DNA of 25,626 bases from JBGSYJ01 sp041748075 (GTDB lineage: Bacteria > Acidobacteriota > Thermoanaerobaculia > Gp7-AA8), in assembly GCA_041748075.1 (NCBI GenBank), contig JBGTDX010000110.1:1-25626 (forward strand), in the 5' to 3' direction. Position numbers and translations under genes: made by a program. The notes below the pieces were generated by a model. That model saw only the letters and a program-made list of their open reading frames with translations, had not been told where the DNA came from and did not search any database. Shown here one piece after another: positions 1-6,050 of the stretch (its first letter is position 1; every line of letters begins with the position of its first letter).

Positions 1-314
1 CGGCCGGCGACCGGTCTCAGGCAACCATCACGGAAGCGCGGCCCGAGCCGGTCGGCCAGGGGCCCGCTCCGCGGATTGTCGGCGGAGTTGTGACGTTCCG
101 CGTGAGGCCGGAGGACGCGGCGGCAGACGCGGTAGTGAAGATCGACGGACTCGTCCGCGGGCTCGCGGCGGGATCGGGGATGACGCTTCGACCCGGACGG
201 CACGAGATCGTGATCACAGCGCCGGGCTTCATGCTGGAGACGATCGTCGTCGAAGCTCGCGCGGGCTCGTCAACGCCGACCGAGATCGATGTGGTGATGA
301 CGAGGAATCAGTGA
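1..314 (+). CDS. PEGA-domain protein, C-terminal part (5' end outside window)
   Basis: The reading frame is already open at base 3 and ends with TGA at 312-314. It encodes about 103 residues: a linker rich in Pro, Gly and Ala, then a compact beta-rich domain of about 70 residues. That domain has the PEGA pattern: a V-x-F-R-V-x-P strand, V-K-I-D-G followed by a glycine-rich turn, L-R-P-G-R-H-E-I-V-I, P-G-F and a last strand ending E-I-D-V-V-M. PEGA domains are usually extracytoplasmic appendages of bacterial kinases, lipoproteins and TPR proteins. The kinase at 13420-17169 has a related C-terminal PEGA domain, so this may be the tail of a similar kinase, but the upstream part cannot be seen. 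A GTG at base 90 could start a shorter ORF, but the coding frame clearly continues upstream. The domain call is fairly sure; the identity of the whole protein is unknown. Confidence 0.75.
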   Translation, partial: AGDRSQATITEARPEPVGQGPAPRIVGGVVTFRVRPEDAAADAVVKIDGLVRGLAAGSGMTLRPGRHEIVITAPGFMLETIVVEARAGSSTPTEIDVVMTRNQ

Positions 315-317
315 CGG

Positions 318-569
318 TCAGACGTTCCTCGCGACCCACGTCTTCATGAAGGCGCGCCGCTCGGGGCCGGGGGTGAGCGAGCGCATTCGTTCCGCGTCGC
401 TCCCGGTGACGGGCTCGTAGCCGAGGACGCCCGAGCCGGCGCACAAGACGCTCATCCACGGGATCCCGCACCGGTTGCAACGGCCGAGGTCAAGCTCGAA
501 GCCGTCGGCGCGATCCAAGTCGATCTCCGAGACCCACGCAGAACCCTCACAGCAGGGAAGCTCGGTCAT
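318..569 (-). CDS. Small cysteine-containing protein, 83 aa, function unknown
   Basis: This is a short minus-strand gene convergent with the PEGA gene; the stop codons are 3 bp apart. The start ATG at 567-569 is chosen because a strong Shine-Dalgarno, GGAGAAGGAGGA, sits about 9 nt upstream of it; a longer open frame exists but lacks such a site. The protein has a Cys-Cys pair at residues 6-7, a C-x-x-C knuckle at 31-34 (C-N-R-C-G) and another Cys at 43. This suggests a zinc-ribbon-like or metal-binding fold, with a basic C-terminus (R-R-A-F-M-K-T-W). There is no signal peptide or membrane segment, so it is probably cytoplasmic. I do not recognise the family. The clear ribosome site argues that it is a real gene rather than a shadow frame. 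Confidence 0.65.
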   Translation of the reverse strand: MTELPCCEGSAWVSEIDLDRADGFELDLGRCNRCGIPWMSVLCAGSGVLGYEPVTGSDAERMRSLTPGPERRAFMKTWVARNV

Positions 570-630
570 GCCTGACGATCCTCCTTCTCCGGCATGCACC
601 GGAGTGTCGCACGACCCTCTGTCCCCACGC

Positions 631-647
631 TTGGAAAGACGCGTCTG
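631..647. repeat. Short dispersed repeat TTGGAAAGACGCGTCTG (copy 1)
   Basis: The 17-bp sequence occurs here and again at 23280-23296, and its core CGCGTCTGA recurs in both arms of the palindrome at 1091-1186. AGACGCGTCT within it is itself a 10-bp palindrome. It lies in the 146-bp gap between the small Cys-containing gene and the IS110 remnant, so the repeat family flanks that remnant on both sides. I see nothing else clear in 570-715 except the ribosome site of the transposase remnant. Confidence 0.6.
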
Positions 648-715
648 ATACACATCTAGCAGGCAAGGACCGTCGCGATGTCGAGAGTTAGCATCGTCGG
701 CGAAAGGAGCCTGCG

Positions 716-1051
716 ATGCAAAAGTATTATGCCGCCATCGACCTTCACTCGAACTCGGTTGGAGACTTCGCTTCGTATGCACGATGCGTCGACGCGCGAC
801 GACTGTCGAACGGCAAGAAGAAAGCAAACAACAACGCGAAGAACGGCAACCCGTATCTCGGCTGGACGTTCTTGGAGGCGGCGCACTTTGCGATCCGGTT
901 CTATCCCGAAGCGAAGCGGTACTACGACCGGAAGGCAGCGAAGACGAACTCGGTCGTCGCGATCAAAGCAGTGGCCCACAAGATCGCCAGAGCTTCATTC
1001 CACGTACTGCGGGAGCGGGTTCCGTTCGAAGGCAAGAGAGTGTTCGTTTGA
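716..1051 (+). pseudogene. IS110-family transposase remnant with in-frame internal deletion
   Basis: The 111-residue frame starts with M-Q-K-Y-Y-A-A-I-D-L-H, the typical N-terminus of an IS110-family DEDD transposase, where the Asp of I-D-L-H is the first catalytic acidic residue. Only about 15 residues later it jumps to sequence typical of the C-terminal Transposase_20 region (G-D-F-A-S-Y-A-R-C-V, then N-G-N-P-Y-L-G-W and a Y-Y-D-R-K segment). Full-length members have roughly 300-400 residues, so most of the RuvC-like domain and the linker is missing, although the frame is kept. The normal ribosome site survives (GAAAGGAG, 6 nt before ATG). The remaining acidic catalytic residues are lost, so it cannot be an active transposase. 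The deletion junction is near base 760. IS110 elements have no terminal inverted repeats, so element borders cannot be drawn from the sequence alone. Confidence 0.8.
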
Positions 1052-1090
1052 GAGCTTGGTCGGTGCGGTCAGCCAGCATTGGTGCCGAGG

Positions 1091-1186
1091 GGGTCAGACG
1101 CGTTTTTCCAAGTGAGTTATTACAAACGATTCGCACCAAACGTACGCCGCTCTTGCGAATGAGTCACTTGGAAACGCGTCTGACCC
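1091..1186. repeat. Imperfect palindromic repeat (REP/MITE-like) beside the IS110 remnant
   Basis: Arms at 1091-1115 and 1164-1186 are inverted copies of each other, matching throughout apart from a 2-nt length difference in a T run. A second nested inverted pair, ATTCGCA at 1129-1135 and TGCGAAT at 1154-1160, extends the stem, so the whole 96 bp can fold into one long hairpin. The arm contains the same CGCGTCTGA core as the repeats at 631-647 and 23280-23296. It starts 39 bp after the transposase stop. It could be a REP-like target site of the IS110 element or an unrelated MITE. Confidence 0.75.
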
Positions 1187-1280
1187 TAATGGCCTCTCGC
1201 ATCAGCCTGGCCGCGCCGCAGCGATTCGGCTTATGGGAGGGGGCCGGTATCCGCATCGAATCGATTGCGATCGTCGAGGA

Positions 1281-2027
1281 TCACGGGGCGCGGTGCGGCT
1301 CACTGGGCAGGACGGTGTAGAAGTGCTGGGTGACGTTGTTCGTGATGGACATGAACGTCCAGTACTTCAGGCCCGGCGTAACCGGAGCGATCTCGATGCG
1401 GACCTTCTGTCCGTCGGCCGGAATGTGCTCACTCATGTCGCACTCCATGCCGAAAGATGGTCGCAGGTGGCCGTCATCCGGAAGCGGCCAGAGATCGTGG
1501 ATGCATTCATGCAGGAGCTCAGACGAGTCGAGTGAAAAGACCCGCATCAGAAGCTGAGCATGGGCCTTGGGATCCAGGCCGAAGATTCGAACAGTCTGCC
1601 GGAAGTCCGGATCCATGCGCACCCCCATGAAGGTTGTCATCCCGGATCGAAAATCGCTGGCCCGGACGACGGGAATCTCCGTGAACGATCGCTGCTCCGG
1701 ATGATCTCTCTGACTGCTCTCGATCACGAGTGAAAGATGAAGCGAGGAAATGTCCCTCGTGGGTACGGAAAGAAAGAGCGGGAGCGGTAAGTCGCCAGCG
1801 TGTTCACCCTCGAGCTCCACCGCGCGTTTTGCCCCGAGCTCGGTGCAATCGGTCACGCACAGACGGCCTGGAACCTCGGCATGATTGTAGGCAAGCAGGC
1901 GCGTGTCATAACGGGAGTTGTAACCGCAGTGAGTGACCGACGGAGCAATCGGCAGCAGGATCAACTCACGCTGTTCCCCTGTTGCGGAGACTGCCACTGC
2001 GAGACACAGTAGGGCGATGAGCTTCAT
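1281..2027 (-). CDS. Secreted protein of unknown function, 248 aa
   Basis: The start at 2025-2027 is set by GAGGAGGAA about 8 nt upstream and by the signal peptide that follows (M-K-L-I-A-L-L-C-L-A-V-A-V-S-A, cleavage probably near A-T-G-E-Q). Longer open sequence upstream lacks these. The mature part is about 230 residues, mixed in composition, with five Cys (C-G-Y, C-V-T-D-C, E-C-I, E-C-D) that may form disulfides in the periplasm. There is no membrane segment after the signal peptide and no catalytic motif I recognise. The C-terminal part (I-E-I-A-P-V-T-P-G-L-K-Y-W-T) reads like a beta-sandwich. It is probably a stand-alone gene: the neighbours are the IS110 remnant downstream and a 470-bp gap upstream. 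Family unknown. Confidence 0.7.
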   Translation of the reverse strand: MKLIALLCLAVAVSATGEQRELILLPIAPSVTHCGYNSRYDTRLLAYNHAEVPGRLCVTDCTELGAKRAVELEGEHAGDLPLPLFLSVPTRDISSLHLSLVIESSQRDHPEQRSFTEIPVVRASDFRSGMTTFMGVRMDPDFRQTVRIFGLDPKAHAQLLMRVFSLDSSELLHECIHDLWPLPDDGHLRPSFGMECDMSEHIPADGQKVRIEIAPVTPGLKYWTFMSITNNVTQHFYTVLPSEPHRAP

Positions 2028-2146
2028 GATGGGGTTCCTCCTCAGGTGGTTTTGGAGTTTCATTGAAGCCGGCTGGGAAAATGTCAGAACACGAGATTGG
2101 CCAGCCTGCAGAGTTTGCGCCACTGAAGAGCGCCAGCCCCTATGTT

Positions 2147-2168
2147 GCAGGGGAATTCTATCCCCTGC
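2147..2168. other. Perfect 8-bp hairpin in the 2028-2498 gap
   Basis: GCAGGGGA and TCCCCTGC form a perfect 8-bp stem with a 6-nt AT-rich loop (ATTCTA). No T run follows on either side, so it is not a classical terminator. It lies about 120 bp upstream of the secreted-protein gene and could be a regulatory or protein-binding site. Role unknown. Confidence 0.4.
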
Positions 2169-2289
2169 TTCCCGCCGTACCCTGCACCTTCGAACGGTTT
2201 CACTGGCGACTCGAGAGAAGGCAGGGAATCGGAGTGCCCTGGCAGAGGGCGCGCAAACGTTTCGATCATCACCACAAGCGTGGTTGCAG

Positions 2290-2443
2290 TGAGGAGCGAC
2301 TTGGTGAGGAGCGACTTGGGGTCGGAGCTTCAGTGTACGGTTTGGGGGGGAGAGGCTCGGCACGGCCAGTTCCGGACGATCAATCAACACAGTGGGTTAC
2401 GCCGAGCTTTGCATGGGTAGGCCCGAACTGAAGCTGCGACCCC
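2290..2443. repeat. 15-bp tandem duplication and flanking inverted repeat
   Basis: TGAGGAGCGACTTGG is repeated head to tail at 2290-2304 and 2305-2319. Immediately after, GGGGTCGGAGCTTCAG (2318-2333) is matched by an inverted copy with one mismatch at 2428-2443, enclosing about 94 bp. This resembles a small MITE or a REP-type palindromic element. No protein-coding signal is convincing in 2028-2498; besides this element and the hairpin at 2147-2168 I see only the ribosome site of the minus-strand gene. Confidence 0.5.
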
Positions 2444-2498
2444 AATCGGAGCCTTCGACTCCAGGGGAGCCTTCGCATGTGGTTTAATCGCATTCGCG

Positions 2499-2906
2499 AT
2501 GGCGGAAGCTTCTCCGATCACCGGACTCGTGGCGATGATCCACGTCGCCGACGTCGAGCGCTCGGCCGCCTTTTATCGCCTCCTCGGATTCGAGATCGGG
2601 AACCAGGTGCCGCGAACGGGCCGGCCGCACTGGGCGTGGCTTTACGCTCCCCGCGCACCGGACTGGCGACGCGGACCAAACCTGATGCTGACGCGATCGG
2701 GACGGCCGTTGCAGCCGGAAGCGCAGGATGTGCTGTTCTACCTCTATGCCGGCGATCTGGCGGCGCTGCGCGAGAAGCTGTTGCTCGCCGGCGTCACGGC
2801 CGGCGAGATCGAGTACCCCGAGTATCTGCCTCGAGGCGAATTCGCACTGCAGGATCCGGACGGCTACTGCCTCATGATCGCGCAATCTTCCGACGAAACC
2901 CCGTGA
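2499..2906 (+). CDS. VOC/glyoxalase-fold family protein, 135 aa
   Basis: The length of 135 residues and the layout fit the vicinal oxygen chelate superfamily (glyoxalase I, bleomycin resistance, extradiol dioxygenases). The first beta-alpha-beta unit has I-H-V-A-D-V-E-R-S-A-A-F-Y-R-L-L-G-F at residues 14-31, with His15 as a candidate metal ligand. The second half ends with the hallmark D-P-D-G-Y-C-L-M at about 120-127. The usual acidic ligand a few residues after D-P-D-G is replaced by hydrophobic residues (L-M-I-A-Q), so the metal site may be incomplete and the protein may bind a ligand rather than catalyse. The ATG at 2499 has only a weak ribosome site, but the protein begins naturally there. 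Cytoplasmic; substrate not predictable. Confidence 0.8.
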   Translation: MAEASPITGLVAMIHVADVERSAAFYRLLGFEIGNQVPRTGRPHWAWLYAPRAPDWRRGPNLMLTRSGRPLQPEAQDVLFYLYAGDLAALREKLLLAGVTAGEIEYPEYLPRGEFALQDPDGYCLMIAQSSDETP

Positions 2907-3136
2907 AAGACCGGGGCAGGTAGAGCTTCGCGGTTGGTGTCGTCGCGACGTCGGCCGCGGCCGGCTTCGACGCACAACTTCGGCGGGATGCCCCGTCCGC
3001 TGCACCCCGCTCGGTAAGTCCCGCCCCGATGTAGAACAGGAAGGCGAATCCGCAACCCGAGGGACCTTTGGGGGTCGGAGCGGGCATTCGTCTCCAGCCG
3101 TCGAAACTTCGCACTTGATCAAGCGTACATCCATGG

Positions 3137-3715
3137 GTGTACGGTGACAGCCCCTGCCCCATCCAGGTCCCGCGGCTCGTTCGAAGCTGGCCGGAGCTGC
3201 TCCCTGCATGCGTTCTTCTGGAGGAATATCGCCTCCCTGCACACTTCGTGATGAGTCCACATGAGCATGAGTCGGGACACGGATGGCTGATCATCGAGGG
3301 AGGCTTCGAACAGCACACGCAGGACGGAGTTGTGTGGCGCTATCCAGGTGAGCTGCAGGCATACGGCGGCCGTGCCGTTCATCAGATTCGCACGGGCGAT
3401 CGCGGCGGCAGTTGCCTCGTGTTCGAAAACGTTCTTCGGTCATCCGACTACAGCAAGAGACACGATCATCGTGCGACGCAGGAGATTGCAGACGCATTAC
3501 AACCGTTGCTTGCGGGTGGAGGAGACATCGAGCGTGCCAGAGAAGTCTTCACCTCGCTGCTGAATCCCATTCAAGCCCGACGACCACAACGAGCGGAGCC
3601 AGCGTGGGTGCAGGATGTCGACGTGTACATCGCGACGCACTTCCGCGTTCGCTTCAGTAGCACGCAACGTTTGTTCAAGAAGCACTCGGGTACGAGCGCC
3701 ACAATGGATAAATGA
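3137..3715 (+). pseudogene. AraC-type regulator remnant: cupin domain plus damaged HTH
   Basis: The frame opens with a GTG at 3137 after an in-frame stop at 3116. Residues 25-110 look like the cupin ligand-binding domain of an AraC/XylS regulator: H-F-V-M-S-P-H-E-H-E, G-H-G-W-L-I-I-E-G-G-F, then R-A-V-H-Q-I and C-L-V-F-E-N-V. Residues 155-192 begin like an AraC HTH (W-V-Q-D-V-D-V-Y-I-A-T-H-F) but jump at once to a fragment ending F-S-S-T-Q-R-L-F-K-K-H-S-G and then stop, where about 100 residues holding two HTH motifs are expected. The regulator therefore seems to have lost part of the first HTH and all of the second. Its TGA overlaps the ATG of the hydrolase (ATGA), which would allow translational coupling if it is still expressed. 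No clear ribosome site is visible before the GTG. Confidence 0.6.
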
Positions 3716-5904
3716 TATCGAGAATACTTCGTTGTTGCATTCCGCTGCTCCTGCTCGCCATGAATTCCCATGCGGTGGACCCGCAGCTCTTCACGTTCAC
3801 TCAGGAGCGAGTTGTGGTCGGCTCGTATGACTTCGGCGAGGATCAGGCTGCGGACGAATCACTGGCTCTCTTCATTCCAGCATCGGGAGAGATCGCAACT
3901 CTGATCCCGGAGTCACCAGGACGGTACACATATAGAGGTGGCGAGCTCGAGATCCAGGGAGATAGGATCCGTTGGCGCCGAGGGAGTGAGCTCAAAGAGG
4001 GTGATCGGAGCACCGCGGTGCGTCATGAAAATGTCCGTTTCGGAGTAATGACGGGAAGACTCACACTACCCGCCACGGGAGGACCACATCCGGTGCTGGT
4101 AATGGTGCACGGTGCCGGCCGCGGGAGTCGCGACTATGCCTACTACGGACTTTTCGCAGCGCATCTGGCGGGTTATGGACTCGGGGTTCTCACTTATGAC
4201 AAGAGGGACGACTGGCGAAACGCATCCGTAGAGGATCTGGCAGTCGATGCGATCGCGGCCGTCGACTATCTTCGGGGTAGACACGATATCGATCGATCGC
4301 GAGTCGGGATGTTCGGCCACAGCCAGGGTGGATGGATCGCACCGCTCGTCGCCGCTCGCCGAAAGATCGCCTTCCTGTCTGTTTTCGCAGCACCCGCGGT
4401 GAGCACATGGAGTCAGGAACTCGACGAAGCGACAAATGATCTGCGTGCCCGCGGCTTTTCCGAAGCGGACATCCTCGAGGCACACGCAGCACTCGACACG
4501 ATGTTCCGGGTTGTCGACACTGGAGAGGGTGTCGAGAATCTGCGCAGCCTGGTCACGTCACTGAGGACGAAACCGTGGGCAGCATTCGTCGACCTGAGCG
4601 CGGAGCCGGCGGATCTCGCATATCTCCGGCGTTCTGCATACGACCCGCGCGAGACTCTGGAGAGTCTGAGGATTCCGATTCTCGCGATGTTCGGCGAGCG
4701 CGACGAGATTGTCCCGCCGTCGAAAAACGTCCCGCTCTGGAAAAAATATGCGCAGCACGCAACGCTGGATGTGGACGTCGTTCCAGGGGCGAATCATGGT
4801 CTCCTCGTCTCAACGGCCCCGCAGCACGGGCACGGCGACAGCGGAGGAGACACGACAAAGCAGTTCGGGCCGACGGTCATCCCGCGACTTACGAACTGGC
4901 TGCTCGCGACGGCGAATTGCGGGACGCGGTTCGCTCCCGGCGCGAACGAAGTTGATTTCGCCGGAACATACGCGACCGCCGCGGACGAAACGATTGTCAT
5001 TCAACAGTTCGGGCCGATGTTCATGCTCGTAGACTTTGCTCGGGGACGAACAGTGGGCTTTGCGAAACCAGAATTCCCCGGACAGGAGATGCCGCTGATT
5101 GGACATGGACAACAGGAAACGCCCGTTCGCATTCGCGTCGTTCGCGAGGAGAGCAGTCACCTGTTGCATCTCGGCGAAGAGGGTGTGCCGGATCGAATTG
5201 CGCGGAAGGTCGATCTGCACGAAGAAGAGGCCTGTTTTAATAACGGAGCCGTGAGACTCTGCGGGACCCTGGTCGTTCCGGCGGGACCCGGACCGCACCC
5301 CTCCGTTGTTTTTGCACACGGAACTGGACCATCGACGAGGTTCGGCTTTCTAGCATGGGCGCGTCTCTTCGCCAGGAACGGAATTGCGGCGCTGGCCTTC
5401 GACAAGAGAGGGACCGGCAACTCGAGTGGCGAGCTTTCGGTCGCTACATTTCAGGATCTGGCGAGCGATCTTTCGCAGGCCGTCCACTGGCTCGAATCTC
5501 GCGCGGATGTACGCAACGGGGTCGGAGTCATCGGCACCAGCCAGGGTCCATGGATCGCTGCGATCGCCGCCGAGCAGAATTTTTCGATCGCATTCATCAT
5601 CGCGTCGAGCGGCGGCCCACTGGGACCAGCGGAACAGGAACGCTATCGCCGGCTCAGGAAAATCGATGCAGCAGGTTTTGGATCAGGGATTCGAGAAAAG
5701 GCGTCGGAAACGCTCGGGGGATATTTTGGTTTTCTGACCGGCCGAGTCGAAGCTGCGAGCATCACCGCTCTCTGGGTACGCTACGCTGAAGAGCCGTGGT
5801 TCAAACAGCTAGTGTCCTGTAACGGTGAAATCGCTAGTGGCGTTGCAGGCGTCGCGCTGCCAGATGCGAGCCGTCGCGACGCAGGCGATGCGGGGCATCG
5901 CTGA
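3712..5904 (+). CDS. Secreted tandem alpha/beta hydrolase, C-terminus altered by an insertion
   Basis: The protein has 730 residues. The signal peptide is M-I-S-R-I-L-R-C-C-I-P-L-L-L-L-A-M-N-S-H-A. The first hydrolase domain (about 105-400) has the oxyanion stretch H-G-A-G at 133, the nucleophile elbow G-H-S-Q-G with Ser204, acid Asp331 in G-E-R-D-E-I-V-P-P and His362 in G-A-N-H-G, so a full triad is visible. The second domain (about 505-700) repeats the pattern with H-G-T-G-P at 536 and G-T-S-Q-G with Ser610, but ends before its acid and histidine. The last 30 or so residues (from V-S-C-N-G-E) look non-native, and the stop lies inside a hairpin of the element at 5809-5944. The substrate is probably an ester or peptide acted on outside the cytoplasm. 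The first domain is likely active, the second probably not. The start has no Shine-Dalgarno and may rely on coupling to the AraC remnant. Confidence 0.8.
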   Translation: MISRILRCCIPLLLLAMNSHAVDPQLFTFTQERVVVGSYDFGEDQAADESLALFIPASGEIATLIPESPGRYTYRGGELEIQGDRIRWRRGSELKEGDRSTAVRHENVRFGVMTGRLTLPATGGPHPVLVMVHGAGRGSRDYAYYGLFAAHLAGYGLGVLTYDKRDDWRNASVEDLAVDAIAAVDYLRGRHDIDRSRVGMFGHSQGGWIAPLVAARRKIAFLSVFAAPAVSTWSQELDEATNDLRARGFSEADILEAHAALDTMFRVVDTGEGVENLRSLVTSLRTKPWAAFVDLSAEPADLAYLRRSAYDPRETLESLRIPILAMFGERDEIVPPSKNVPLWKKYAQHATLDVDVVPGANHGLLVSTAPQHGHGDSGGDTTKQFGPTVIPRLTNWLLATANCGTRFAPGANEVDFAGTYATAADETIVIQQFGPMFMLVDFARGRTVGFAKPEFPGQEMPLIGHGQQETPVRIRVVREESSHLLHLGEEGVPDRIARKVDLHEEEACFNNGAVRLCGTLVVPAGPGPHPSVVFAHGTGPSTRFGFLAWARLFARNGIAALAFDKRGTGNSSGELSVATFQDLASDLSQAVHWLESRADVRNGVGVIGTSQGPWIAAIAAEQNFSIAFIIASSGGPLGPAEQERYRRLRKIDAAGFGSGIREKASETLGGYFGFLTGRVEAASITALWVRYAEEPWFKQLVSCNGEIASGVAGVALPDASRRDAGDAGHR

Positions 5905-5944
5905 GGAGCGAGGGCAAAGCAGATGGCGGTGCGCCGCCTGCAAC
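5809..5944. repeat. Structured insertion-like element interrupting the hydrolase gene
   Basis: Hydrolase homology ends at about 5811, where CTAGTGTCCTGTAAC begins. The following sequence folds well: GTTGCAGGCG (5842-5851) pairs with CGCCTGCAAC (5935-5944). Inside lie the palindrome CGTCGCGACG (5872-5881) and a perfect stem GCGATGC/GCATCGC (5885-5891, 5895-5901) with a GGG loop. The layout resembles a small mobile palindromic element or the end of an insertion sequence. I cannot see a matching second end before the NHL gene stop at 6051, and no gene is evident in 5905-6050. The left boundary is an inference from the loss of hydrolase-like sequence. Confidence 0.5.
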
Positions 5945-6050
5945 CCATAGGGCTGATGGAGGTTGCCATCCTTCCGATCTCGATTCTCGGGCTCGGCACG
6001 GCGACGGAGCGCTCATCCTTCTGCTGGGATACGAGGGGGGTTCCGAGGTC

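Noticed and set aside
644..657. TCTGATACACATCT resembles the Tn5/Nextera mosaic end, suggesting an adapter artefact.
   Set aside because: The match to the 19-bp end is only partial, and the following bases do not continue into either Nextera adapter. Treated as coincidence.
2063..2431. Open frames in the gap 2028-2498 as possible genes.
   Set aside because: Overlapping frames on both strands, no ribosome sites, no recognisable protein pattern, and they cross the tandem and inverted repeats.
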